From contig NZ_CP139965.1 in the NCBI RefSeq assembly GCF_034424375.1, positions 2,852,001 through 2,916,000 on the forward strand: 64,000 nt of DNA, read 5' to 3'. How positions within the stretch are numbered: position 1 is the first letter of the stretch; every line of letters starts with the position of its first letter. This document shows, piece after piece, positions 1 through 7,697 of this stretch. A program made the position numbers and the translations under genes. This stretch comes from Paraburkholderia kururiensis. GTDB taxonomy: Bacteria; Pseudomonadota; Gammaproteobacteria; Burkholderiales; Burkholderiaceae. The notes below the pieces were generated by a model that was given only the letters and a program-made list of their open reading frames with translations, was not told the DNA's origin and searched no databases.

Positions 1-30
1 TGGCCGGGGGTGAGAATCATCGTCGCGTCC

Positions 31-40
31 TGTCTATACA
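31..40. promoter_or_regulatory. GntR/HutC-like operator half of a tandem pair
   Basis: The palindromic core TGTCTATACA resembles the GTCTATAC/GTATATAC cores bound by HutC-subfamily GntR repressors. The same core recurs at 69-78, with the two centres 38 bp apart. The controlled gene probably starts to the left of the window. The binding protein is inferred, not seen. Confidence 0.4.
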
Positions 41-67
41 AGTTGGCGAAAGTCTAGCGGGCCGAGC

Positions 68-79
68 TTGTCTATACAA
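68..79. promoter_or_regulatory. GntR/HutC-like operator, perfect 12-bp palindrome
   Basis: TTGTCTATACAA is palindromic over its outer five bases on each side and is the best of three related sites in the first 270 bases. Such closely spaced copies are typical of autoregulated GntR-family operons. No coding region lies between this site and the left edge of the window. Confidence 0.45.
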
Positions 80-257
80 CCGGTTTTTCAAAAATCCCGG
101 CCTGGGGATTTCCATGAGGCCGAGGCGGCGCTCGAGCACTCGCGCCCTTTGCCCGCGGTTGCGGCACGAATTTCCGGGGGATCGGATGAGGGTCGCGGCG
201 GGCGCGGACGGCGGTGCGGCGCGGCTGGCCGAAAAGCCATTCGCCCTGACGCCTCAC

Positions 258-269
258 TTGTATATACAC
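258..269. promoter_or_regulatory. Third GntR/HutC-like operator variant
   Basis: TTGTATATACAC carries the TGTATATACA core, a close variant of the two upstream sites and the form usually quoted for HutC. It lies 190 bp from the second site, which could allow looping or control of a rightward promoter toward the small gene at 454. Function is inferred from sequence likeness only. Confidence 0.35.
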
Positions 270-453
270 ATCACCGCGACACGCCGCAAGCCGACAAAAT
301 TCGGCTCACGCGCAGGCCGCCCGCGCGGCCTTGCCGGCGTTGCCGTTCCGTAATGTGGACAGACTAGAATCCGGGCGACTGATGGGAACGACTGATGGGA
401 CTTGCGGCCTCGCCAGGCCGTATCGAAAACGAAGCGGCCGTTCCGTTGCCCGG

Positions 454-645
454 ATGCTGACGATGACGCTCGAGTTGAACTTCGAATGGCTCACCAACCT
501 GCTCGCGATTCTGTTCGTCGTGGCGTGCGTCTATGACTCGTACCACGACGAATACGGCACGCTGACGCTGGCCGCGGGCGCCATGGGGCTGATCGTGATG
601 GCCATCGAGGAATTGTTGAAGCCGGCGTTCGCCCTTTCGCTCTAG
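454..645 (+). CDS. small predicted inner-membrane protein
   Basis: This 63-residue product is not a family I recognise. It has two hydrophobic stretches: one around residues 12-27 (LTNLLAILFVVACVY) and one around residues 37-52 (LTLAAGAMGLIVMAI). An acidic loop containing DSYHDEYG separates them, so a two-pass inner-membrane hairpin is likely. Codon use is strongly GC3-biased like the neighbours, which favours a real gene. The start is uncertain: ATG at 454 or 463 both sit just before the first hydrophobic segment, and neither has a strong Shine-Dalgarno. The frame is open further upstream to 331, but that stretch looks non-coding. It converges on the purine permease gene. Confidence 0.5.
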   Translation: MLTMTLELNFEWLTNLLAILFVVACVYDSYHDEYGTLTLAAGAMGLIVMAIEELLKPAFALSL

Positions 646-672
646 TTCGGGTTTTGGCGTTCAGGGCGCCAT

Positions 673-714
673 CCCGTCTTCCAGCGCCGCCACGCAGCGG
701 CTCAACAAGACGGG
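673..714. terminator. composite hairpin between convergent genes
   Basis: Outer arms CCCGTCTT (673-680) and AAGACGGG (707-714) enclose inner arms GCCGC (686-690) and GCGGC (697-701), with symmetrical 5-base internal loops. The hairpin lies exactly between the ends of the converging genes at 645 and 721. It probably stops transcription in both directions. There is no long T tract. Confidence 0.45.
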
Positions 715-720
715 CTCGCG

Positions 721-2124
721 CTAGATGGCCCAGCCGCCCAGATAGAACGCCGCGAGCGCCACGGCAATCACGACCGTCCCCACGTTGAGCCGGCGATACT
801 CGCCGCTCACCACGCGGCCGATCACGAGCGTGCAGAAGCCCAGCATGATGCCCGTGACGATGTTGGCCGTCAGCACGATGAACACCGCGCAGACGAGTCC
901 GGACATGGCGTCGATGGTGTCCGCCATGTCGAGCCGGCTCACGTTCGCGAGCATCATGAGCCCCACATACATGAGCGCGGGCGCCGTCGCATACGAAGGC
1001 ACGAGGCCCGCCAGCGGCGCGAAGAACATCACCACCAGAAAGAGCAGCCCCACGACCGCCGCGGTAAGCCCGGTCTTCGCGCCCGCGGCCACGCCCACGG
1101 TCGATTCGATGTAGGCCGCCGCGGGCGCGCCGCCCATGAAGCCCGAGAAGATGGACGACAGCGAATCCGCGGTCAGCGCACGGCCGCCGTTGACGATGCG
1201 CCCGTTCGCATCCAGTTGCCCCGCCTGGCCCGCCACCGCGCGAATGGTGCCCGTCGCGTCGAACACGGCCGTCATGACGAGCGCGAGCACGCTCGGCAAC
1301 ACGGCGAGCGAGAGCGCACCCTTGATGTCCATCGCGCCGATCAACGAGGCATGACCCGGTGCCGCGAGCGAAGGCCACGCAAAGACGCCGTGGAACGCGA
1401 CGCCCGGATCGAGCACGAGCGCCAGCGCCGAGATCGCGACGATCACGAGCAGGATCGAGCCGGGCACGCGGCGCCGCACGAGCCCGAAGATGGCCGCGAG
1501 CCCCGCCACCGACATGAGCACCGGCAACGCGGTGACGTGCCCCAGCGAGACCGGCAGCCCGGGCCCCGGATTCTTGACGACGAGGCCCACGTCGTTGGCC
1601 GCGATGAGCAGCAGAAAAAGCCCGATGCCGATGCCCGTGCCATGCGCGATGCCGTGCGGCAGATTGCGCAAGATCCACGAGCGCACGCCTGTCACCGAAA
1701 TCGCGGTGAAGACGATGCCCATCAGGAACACCGCGCCCAGCGCCACGCCCGGATGCAGTCCCTTGCCGAGCACGAGTCCGAACGCCGTGAACGCGGTGAG
1801 CGAGATTGCGCAGCCGATCGCAATGGGCAGTCGCGCCCACAGGCCCATCAGCAGCGAGCCGAACGCCGTGGTGAGGCACACGGCGACGAACACCGCGCTC
1901 GTATCGAAGCCGGCCTTGCCCAGCATGCCCGGCACGACGAACACCGAGTACACCATCGACAAGAACGTCGTGACGCCCGCTACGACTTCCTGCCGCACGG
2001 TGCTGCCGCGCGCCGCAATGCCGAAGTAGCGCTCGACGACATGACCGCCGCCGGCGCGTTCGGCGCCGCCTTCAAGGCGCTGTGCGCCGGCGTCTGCAAT
2101 CGACTGGGCCTGGGGTTCCATCAT
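721..2124 (-). CDS. NCS2-family purine permease (AzgA/GhxQ-like)
   Basis: A 467-residue polytopic inner-membrane protein of the nucleobase:cation symporter-2 superfamily. It resembles the AzgA-type hypoxanthine/guanine/adenine permeases. The length and alternation of about a dozen hydrophobic segments fit the family. Recognisable blocks include the N-terminal GVTTFLSMVYSVFVVPGML region, the ATGTIRAVAGQAG region near the middle and the GGAPAAAYIESTVGVAAGAK segment before the last helices. I chose ATG at 2124 because AGGAGG precedes it at 8 bases; an ATG follows immediately at 2121, and longer starts up to 2163 lack such a site. The exact purine is not readable from sequence. No riboswitch was seen upstream. 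Confidence 0.88.
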   Translation of the reverse strand: MMEPQAQSIADAGAQRLEGGAERAGGGHVVERYFGIAARGSTVRQEVVAGVTTFLSMVYSVFVVPGMLGKAGFDTSAVFVAVCLTTAFGSLLMGLWARLPIAIGCAISLTAFTAFGLVLGKGLHPGVALGAVFLMGIVFTAISVTGVRSWILRNLPHGIAHGTGIGIGLFLLLIAANDVGLVVKNPGPGLPVSLGHVTALPVLMSVAGLAAIFGLVRRRVPGSILLVIVAISALALVLDPGVAFHGVFAWPSLAAPGHASLIGAMDIKGALSLAVLPSVLALVMTAVFDATGTIRAVAGQAGQLDANGRIVNGGRALTADSLSSIFSGFMGGAPAAAYIESTVGVAAGAKTGLTAAVVGLLFLVVMFFAPLAGLVPSYATAPALMYVGLMMLANVSRLDMADTIDAMSGLVCAVFIVLTANIVTGIMLGFCTLVIGRVVSGEYRRLNVGTVVIAVALAAFYLGGWAI

Positions 2125-2541
2125 GATGCGTGCCTCCTTGATGAGCATGCTGAAACGGCGCACCGCGGCGCACCGTCTTCAGGGTTGTCCCGTTTCCTTT
2201 GGTGTTTTCAGCCGCAGGCTGCGGCGGACGATTCTTCGTCTACAATCGCCCTGCCCTGCGATGTCCGCTTCGCTCGCCACGTCGGACAAAACGCGTCCGG
2301 TACCGTGTTCGTGTTGTTCTTGCGTTGGTACGGAGCGTAGGCGAACACAATAGGGGCTCCCATCGCATGGTCCGCATGCCGGCCATGCCGCGATGCTTAT
2401 ATCGCCGCCCGCACGGCGGCACACGCGGTGGCCCGCGTGTTTACACCTACGCGGGTTAAACTCTCCCGCACGTTACGTTTCAATTGCACCGGCTGCGGCG
2501 CGCACCTCGCGCGACGGGCCCGGCTCAAGGAGTGTCAGTTG
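2125..2541. other. divergent intergenic region with a stem-loop
   Basis: About 417 bases separate the purine permease start from the divergent lipoprotein gene and must hold both promoters. The clearest structure is a 7-bp stem, CCCGCGT (2432-2438) with ACGCGGG (2449-2455) around a 10-base loop. It would lie in the leader of the rightward transcript. A weaker dyad, CGATT/AATCG, lies at 2229-2248. I saw no convincing -35/-10 pair or known riboswitch. Confidence 0.3.
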
Positions 2542-3606
2542 ATGAGACGCGGTCTCACACGTCCCGGCAGCGTTCCGGGTTGTGTTTCTGGCGATGTTCA
2601 CAGTGGTTCGCTTTTCCACGCGGTCTGGCTGGCTTTCGTCGTTGCTGCCTTCGCCCTGCTTTCGGGTTGCAGCATGGTGCGGCTCGGGCCGCCCGCGCCC
2701 GTGATCGACCGGTCCGAGGTACTGGAGCCCGAAGAACCGGCGAGCGAGCCCGTGGTGGCCGAGCCCATGGAAGAAGCGAGCGCGCCCGAAGAAGCGAAGG
2801 CGCCCGCGCCGAAGAAGCCGCACCACCCCGTCTTCAGGCCGCGCAAGCCCGAGCCGGCGCCACCGCCGCCCGCGCCGGCGCCGCCCCCGCCTGCGCCCGC
2901 GCCGCTCATCACGACGCGCCTGATCGATCGCGCCACCACGCGCACGCTGCTCGACGCCGAAGTGCAAAAGCCCGACGGCAAGGTGGTGGGCCGCGCCGTG
3001 GACATGGTCGCCGACGCGAACGGCAAGCCCGTGCAGATCGTCGTGAACCTGCAAGGCTTCATGGGCGTGGGCGATCGCAAGGCCAGCTTCCCGTGGAGCG
3101 CAATCCGCGTGAACCCGGCGGCCAAAACGGCGCCCATCACGCTCAACCCGTCCCCGGCCCAGTTGCCCGTGCCGGACCGTCCGCGCCCCGCGCCCACACC
3201 CACCGCGCCGCAAGGCGGCCAATTGCCGGTCACGCCCGTGCAGCTGCCCATGCTCGACGCCACCGTGGAGCGCCCGAACGGCGCGAAGGTGGGCCGCGTG
3301 GTGGACGTGCTGATCGACGGCGCCGCGCAGCCGCAGGCCGTGGTGCTCGACGTGAGCGGCCTGATCCAGCAGCGGCGCACGATTGCGGCCAACTGGTCGG
3401 CGCTGCGCTTCGTCACGAAGGACAAGGAGCTGCATCCGCTCATCGATCTGTCCGAGGCGCAGATCAACGCGTCGCCGCCCTATGCCGCGGACCGGCCGAT
3501 CCAGGCGGTTTCACCGGCCGTGGCGGCCGCATCCCAGGCGCCGGCCGCGCCGGCGTCGGCCGCCGACAGCGACAAAGCCGCGGCCGTCGCGCGCAATCCG
3601 AAATGA
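2542..3606 (+). CDS. PRC-barrel domain lipoprotein
   Basis: A 354-residue predicted lipoprotein. After a long N-terminal segment, a hydrophobic stretch (VWLAFVVAAFALL) ends in the lipobox LSGC, so the mature protein should be lipidated and anchored in an envelope membrane. A Glu/Ala/Pro-rich linker with PAPPPPAPAP repeats follows. Then come two related beta-rich modules, each with the pattern LDA-V-x-PxG-xxVGR-V-D, which I read as PRC-barrel-like domains (about residues 125-190 and 225-300). The start ATG is preceded by AAGGAG at 9 bases. The stop codon overlaps the ATG of the downstream transporter (ATGA), so the two are translationally coupled. PRC-barrel proteins have diverse roles; the ligand here is unknown. 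Confidence 0.75.
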   Translation: MRRGLTRPGSVPGCVSGDVHSGSLFHAVWLAFVVAAFALLSGCSMVRLGPPAPVIDRSEVLEPEEPASEPVVAEPMEEASAPEEAKAPAPKKPHHPVFRPRKPEPAPPPPAPAPPPPAPAPLITTRLIDRATTRTLLDAEVQKPDGKVVGRAVDMVADANGKPVQIVVNLQGFMGVGDRKASFPWSAIRVNPAAKTAPITLNPSPAQLPVPDRPRPAPTPTAPQGGQLPVTPVQLPMLDATVERPNGAKVGRVVDVLIDGAAQPQAVVLDVSGLIQQRRTIAANWSALRFVTKDKELHPLIDLSEAQINASPPYAADRPIQAVSPAVAAASQAPAAPASAADSDKAAAVARNPK

Positions 3607-4886
3607 CGGGCCGCGCCATGGTCAACGCACGCAGCCTTCGCGCCCTCGACTGGGTCAACTTCTTCGTCGCCAACGTGCAGACGGGCTTCGGTCCGTTCAT
3701 TGCGTCGTATCTCGCCTCGCACAAATGGACTCAGGGCGAGATCGGCCTCGCGCTTTCGGTGGGCACGATCAGCGCGATGGTGAGCCAGGTGCCGGGCGGC
3801 GCCGCCGTGGACGCACTGCGCAACAAGAAGGCCGCCGCCGCGTGGGCGATCGGCGCCATCATCCTGTGCGCGGTGCTGCTCGCATCGAGCCCCACCGTGG
3901 TTCCGGTGATGGCCGCCGAGGTCTTTCACGGCTTCGCGAGCTGCATGCTCGTGCCCGCCATGGCCGCGATCTCGCTCACGCTCGTCGGACGCCACGATCT
4001 GGGCGACCGGCTGGGCCGCAACGCGCGCTGGGCGTCGATCGGCAGCGCGGTGGCCGCGGGGTTGATGGGTCTCACGGGGCAGTACTTTTCGGCGCGCGCG
4101 GTGTTCTGGCTCACGGCGGCGCTCGCGCTGCCCGCGCTCGTCGCGCTCGCGATGATCGAGCACACGGGGCCGCCCTCGCGCCTGCTGCACCGCGGCCCGA
4201 AAGACGTGCCGACGCCGCCGGCCGAAGAACGCGAGTCGCTGCTCGATCTGCTGCGCGACCGCCGCATGCTGATCTTCGCGGCGTGCGTCGTGCTGTTCCA
4301 TCTCTCGAATGCGGCCATGCTCAACCTCGCCGCGGGCGAAGTCACGGCGAGCATGGGCGACAACGTGCAGCTCGTGATCGCCGCGTGCATCATCGTGCCG
4401 CAAGCCATCGTCGCGCTCATGTCGCCGTGGGTGGGACGCTCCGCGGAACGCTGGGGCCGCCGGCCCATCCTGCTGCTGGGCTTCGCCGCGCTGCCCGTGC
4501 GCGCGCTGCTGTTCGCCGGCGTGGCGAGCCCGTATCTGCTCGTGCCGATCCAGATGTTCGACGGCATCAGCGCCGCCGTGTTCGGCGTGCTGATGCCGCT
4601 CATCGCCGCGGACGTGGCGGGCGGCAAGGGACGCTACAACCTCTGCATCGGGCTCTTCGGACTCTCGGCCGGCATCGGCGCCACGCTCAGCACCGCGGTG
4701 GCCGGCTTCATCGCCGACCACTTCGGCAACGCCATCAGCTTCTTCGGCCTCGCCGGTGCGGGTGCGCTCGCCGTGCTGCTCGTGTGGGCCGCCATGCCGG
4801 AAACGCGCGACGCCGTGCTCGCCGAAGAAGGCGCCGCAGCGCCCGCCGTGGATGCCGGCGAGGCCTCGCCGGGCAAGGCCCGCTAA
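3603..4886 (+). CDS. MFS transporter
   Basis: A 427-residue protein with 12 predicted hydrophobic segments and the cytoplasmic central loop expected of the major facilitator superfamily. The loop lies around residues 195-220 and contains PPAEERESLLDLLRDRR. The segment VPGGAAVDALRNKK after the second helix resembles the MFS loop 2-3 signature. The equivalent in the second half is WVGRSAERWGRRP. Substrate cannot be deduced. The start at 3603 overlaps the lipoprotein stop by four bases, so both genes form one transcript; ATG 3618 is an alternative start. The C-terminal tail is acidic and Ala-rich. The gene converges on argP. Confidence 0.82.
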   Translation: MTGRAMVNARSLRALDWVNFFVANVQTGFGPFIASYLASHKWTQGEIGLALSVGTISAMVSQVPGGAAVDALRNKKAAAAWAIGAIILCAVLLASSPTVVPVMAAEVFHGFASCMLVPAMAAISLTLVGRHDLGDRLGRNARWASIGSAVAAGLMGLTGQYFSARAVFWLTAALALPALVALAMIEHTGPPSRLLHRGPKDVPTPPAEERESLLDLLRDRRMLIFAACVVLFHLSNAAMLNLAAGEVTASMGDNVQLVIAACIIVPQAIVALMSPWVGRSAERWGRRPILLLGFAALPVRALLFAGVASPYLLVPIQMFDGISAAVFGVLMPLIAADVAGGKGRYNLCIGLFGLSAGIGATLSTAVAGFIADHFGNAISFFGLAGAGALAVLLVWAAMPETRDAVLAEEGAAAPAVDAGEASPGKAR

Positions 4887-4922
4887 GCGGCAACGCGACG
4901 CGCGAAGGCTCGCGCGCCGTAC

Positions 4923-5816
4923 TCAGTCGAGAAACTGCGACGCGCGGCGCTTGAGCATGGTGCCGAAGTCGTCGAGCCAGCCGATGGAGAGCCGCCAGCT
5001 CTGCCAGTAGAGATCGACGTCGAGATGGCGGCCCGCGGCCATCTCGACGAGTTCGCCGCGCGCGAGATGCTCTGCCACCATGCGCTCCGGGCACATCCCC
5101 CATCCGAGCCCGTTCAGGCAGCTGCGCAAAAAGCCCGCGACGTGCGGAATCCAGTGCAGCGGCGGGTCCACCTCCGCGCGCGTGATGCGCCGCACGAAGC
5201 GCTTTTGCAGCTGGTCTTTGGGATTGAATTCGATGCACGGCGCGCGACGCAGCGACTCGCGCGACACGCCTTCGGCGAAGTAGCGCGCCATGAAGTCCGA
5301 CGAACACACGGCGAGATAGCGCATGCGGCCAAGCCGCGTGGAACGGCAGCCCTGCACCGGTTCGGCCTGCGTCGTGACGGCGCCCTGCACGCTGCCGTCG
5401 CGAATGCGCTGCGCCGTGTGGTCCTGATCGTCGATCACGAGATCGAGCAGCATTTCGCGCTCCACGCAGAACGCCGCGACGGCGTCGATGAACCACGTGC
5501 CCACGCTGTCGTCGTTCACGGCCACGCGCAACGTGGGCCACGCATCGCCGAGCGCGGCCGAAAGTGCGGGCACGTGCCCCGTGAGTTCCGCTTCGAGCAG
5601 CCGCACGCGTTCGGTATGCCGGCACAGCAACGCGCCCGACGCGGTCGCCACGCACGGCTGTCCGCGCTTCACGAGCACGCTGCCCATGCGTTCCTCCAGC
5701 AGCTTGACGCGCTGCGACACGGCCGACGGCGTGACGTTGAGCGCACTGGCCGCGCGGTCGAACGAACCGTGGCGCACCACGGCCGCGAGCGCATCGAGCA
5801 GGGCGTAGTCGAGCAT
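4923..5816 (-). CDS. argP: LysR-type regulator, ArgP (IciA) family
   Basis: A 297-residue transcriptional regulator. The N-terminal winged helix-turn-helix (about residues 2-60) includes GSFDRAASALNVTPSAVSQR, typical of LysR proteins and close to ArgP. The remainder is the periplasmic-binding-like effector domain. ArgP proteins sense lysine/arginine and activate the exporter gene argO/lysE, and a LysE-family exporter lies divergently next door, so that partnership is the likely role here. Length matches the family (about 295-300). The start is the only ATG before the HTH. Confidence 0.88.
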   Translation of the reverse strand: MLDYALLDALAAVVRHGSFDRAASALNVTPSAVSQRVKLLEERMGSVLVKRGQPCVATASGALLCRHTERVRLLEAELTGHVPALSAALGDAWPTLRVAVNDDSVGTWFIDAVAAFCVEREMLLDLVIDDQDHTAQRIRDGSVQGAVTTQAEPVQGCRSTRLGRMRYLAVCSSDFMARYFAEGVSRESLRRAPCIEFNPKDQLQKRFVRRITRAEVDPPLHWIPHVAGFLRSCLNGLGWGMCPERMVAEHLARGELVEMAAGRHLDVDLYWQSWRLSIGWLDDFGTMLKRRASQFLD

Positions 5817-5824
5817 TAGCGTTC

Positions 5825-5840
5825 CTTAATCCGGTTTAAG
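5825..5840. promoter_or_regulatory. probable ArgP/LysR binding dyad
   Basis: The AT-rich divergent promoter between argP and the LysE gene contains CTTAA-N6-TTAAG. It includes a T-N11-A LysR box (TTAATCCGGTTTA). It lies just upstream of the argP start and about 80 bases before the exporter start, which fits autoregulation plus activation. Effector and occupancy are inferred. Confidence 0.4.
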
Positions 5841-5918
5841 TAAATTAGCTTCTCTTACGACAGCCGATTGCGCAGACTAGCGCCATCTCATGCCGTTCGT
5901 CTACTCACCGGGCCTGCT

Positions 5919-6557
5919 ATGAACTGGAGCGCTTTTTCGCACGGCGCCGCGCTGTGCGCGTCGCTGATCGTCACCATCGGGGCACAGAACGCCTTCGTAC
6001 TGCGGCAAGGCATCATGCGTTCGCACGTGGGCAAGATCGTGGTGCTCTGCACCCTGTCGGACTTCGTGCTGATCGGCGCGGGCGTGGGCGGTGCTTCGGC
6101 GCTGGTCGCGCGTTATCCCACCTTCGTGCACGCGCTGCTCTATGTGGGGCTCGCGTATCTCGCGTGGTTCGGGTTGAGCGCGTTGCGGCGCGCCGTGCAG
6201 CCGGGCCATGCCGTGCTCGACGTCGAGGCGCGCGGCGCGGCCACGCCAACGGCAACGCCGCCCGCGCAGGGCGCGCTGCCCATCGTGCTGATGACGCTGG
6301 CTTTCACGTGGCTCAATCCGCACGTCTATCTGGACACGTTTCTGCTGATCGGCACGGCAGGCGCACGCGAGCCCGAAGGCGCCCGGCTGGCCTTCGCGGT
6401 CGGCGCCATGGCCGTGAGTGCGGTCTGGTTCGTGGGACTGGGTTACGGCGCGCGGGCGCTGGCGCCGCTGTTCCGGCGCGCGGCGGCGTGGCGCGTGCTG
6501 GACGGCGCGATCGGCAGCATGGTGTTGTTGCTGGCCGTCGCGCAATTGCGGACTTGA
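5919..6557 (+). CDS. lysE: LysE/ArgO-family amino-acid exporter
   Basis: A 212-residue inner-membrane protein with about six hydrophobic segments. The diagnostic N-terminal LysE/ArgO block, VTIGAQNAFVLRQG (about residues 17-30), is present, as is a second family block, TWLNPHVYLDTFLLIG (about residues 130-145). Members export L-lysine or L-arginine by proton antiport. The divergent ArgP-type regulator supports basic amino acid export controlled by intracellular lysine/arginine. The start was set at ATG 5919, directly before the first hydrophobic segment; the frame is open further upstream but that part is polar and lies in the promoter. Confidence 0.88.
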   Translation: MNWSAFSHGAALCASLIVTIGAQNAFVLRQGIMRSHVGKIVVLCTLSDFVLIGAGVGGASALVARYPTFVHALLYVGLAYLAWFGLSALRRAVQPGHAVLDVEARGAATPTATPPAQGALPIVLMTLAFTWLNPHVYLDTFLLIGTAGAREPEGARLAFAVGAMAVSAVWFVGLGYGARALAPLFRRAAAWRVLDGAIGSMVLLLAVAQLRT

Positions 6558-6582
6558 TGCAGTAGCGTGCCTGATGCAGTGG

Positions 6583-6614
6583 CGGCCGTCATGCGCTTGC
6601 GTTCGTCACGGCCG
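6583..6614. terminator. possible bidirectional terminator
   Basis: CGGCCGT (6583-6589) and ACGGCCG (6608-6614) can pair around an 18-base loop between the convergent lysE-type gene and the end of the pel operon. The loop is long and there is no T tract, so the call is weak. Confidence 0.28.
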
Positions 6615-6658
6615 TTGCGTGAGCGGCACGCAGTGACGTCAAGGCTGGCCGTTCACGC

Positions 6659-7672
6659 TCAGCGCGACGGCGTATTCGCCGGTGCGGACGAAGCACCCTC
6701 CGGCACCCCACCCGCCGCACAGTGCCCCGGCACGCCGACGCCCACCGTCGTCAGCCCTCCGTCCGTCACATACGGCACGAGGCCCGCGTCGCGAATCTTC
6801 GCCACGGTGTCGCGCGCGCACTGGCGGTCCTGCGGATCGCAGTAATCGATCGAGATCACCGGCAGCCCGTACCGCTCGCGTATCGTGCGGGCCTGCCCGA
6901 GCAGCCACGCGCGGTCGTCGGCGGGCACGGCGACATAGCGCTTCTTCGCCTGATCCCAGCCGCTGAACAGCGATTCGAACGCCACGGCATACACGAGGCC
7001 CTGCACCTGCGGCAGAATTTCGAAGCCGCGATTGAAGACGAGCCGCGCCTCGGGATACCGCGCCTTGATGGCGCGCACCACGGCCACGAGCCCCGCCTGT
7101 TGCCGCGCACGCGCCGCCTCGGTCTTCGCGGCCAGCTGATACGAATCGAGCGTATCGAGAAAGAAGCCGCGATAGCCGCGCGCCCAGAGCGGCGCGATGA
7201 CGTGCTTCACGTAGAACGCGGGCCAGCCCGGCGCGCTCTGATCCACCACCGTCGACTCCCATACCTTATTGCTCGCGAGCAGCCAGTGCTTCGGTATGGC
7301 GGCGTAGTAGCCGCGCAGCGGCGTCACCTCGCCCACGCTCACGTAGGCGAACCATTGCGTGCAGGGCGCACCCGGCGTGCGGGCGGCGGCGGGATCGAAG
7401 CCGCTGTCGGGCTCCACCACCACGGTATCGAACGCGGCGAGCTGGTCCACGGGCGGGTGTTCGCCGTAGTAGAGCGCAATCGACGGCAACTGCGCATTGG
7501 CGCTGCCGCCGGACGCCTCGGACTGCCCTGCCGTAGCACTCGCCGCGCTGCCGCCGGGACCCGGCTGGGCGACGGCCACGGCAGCGCTCGCCGCGAGGCC
7601 CGCGCCGCACGCCATCGCGCGCCCAATGAAGCGAGCGATGAACGTCACCACGCCGCGCAACGTGCCCGTCAT
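6659..7672 (-). CDS. secreted GH114/GH166-type polygalactosaminidase, last gene of the pel operon
   Basis: A 337-residue protein with a signal peptide (cleavage after AVAVA, about residue 35) and one glycoside hydrolase domain. It is related to the N-terminal hydrolase domain of PelA, which cleaves alpha-1,4-galactosaminogalactan-like polymer. It keeps the residues expected for catalysis: Asp173 in GFFLDTLDSY and Glu233 in AVAFESLFSGW, the motif holding the catalytic Glu (E218) of Pseudomonas PelA. It also keeps the segment FAYVSVGEV. It follows pelG with only 25 bases between them; an upstream ATG at 7723 would overlap pelG. I prefer ATG 7672 because the signal peptide starts there. Because the PelA of this operon lacks the catalytic Glu, this gene probably supplies the hydrolase function in the periplasm. 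Confidence 0.82.
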   Translation of the reverse strand: MTGTLRGVVTFIARFIGRAMACGAGLAASAAVAVAQPGPGGSAASATAGQSEASGGSANAQLPSIALYYGEHPPVDQLAAFDTVVVEPDSGFDPAAARTPGAPCTQWFAYVSVGEVTPLRGYYAAIPKHWLLASNKVWESTVVDQSAPGWPAFYVKHVIAPLWARGYRGFFLDTLDSYQLAAKTEAARARQQAGLVAVVRAIKARYPEARLVFNRGFEILPQVQGLVYAVAFESLFSGWDQAKKRYVAVPADDRAWLLGQARTIRERYGLPVISIDYCDPQDRQCARDTVAKIRDAGLVPYVTDGGLTTVGVGVPGHCAAGGVPEGASSAPANTPSR

Positions 7673-7697
7673 GCCATGCCCATCCGTTGCTTTCACA

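Noticed and set aside
1..80. The paired palindromes as ends of an insertion sequence
   Set aside because: They are palindromes of about 10-12 bp with no transposase gene or target duplication, and fit a repressor operator better.
2484..4886. Single long frame spanning the PRC-barrel gene and the MFS transporter
   Set aside because: The first third is the wrong frame of the lipoprotein gene. The transporter begins at 3603, where its first helix begins and an ATGA overlap exists.
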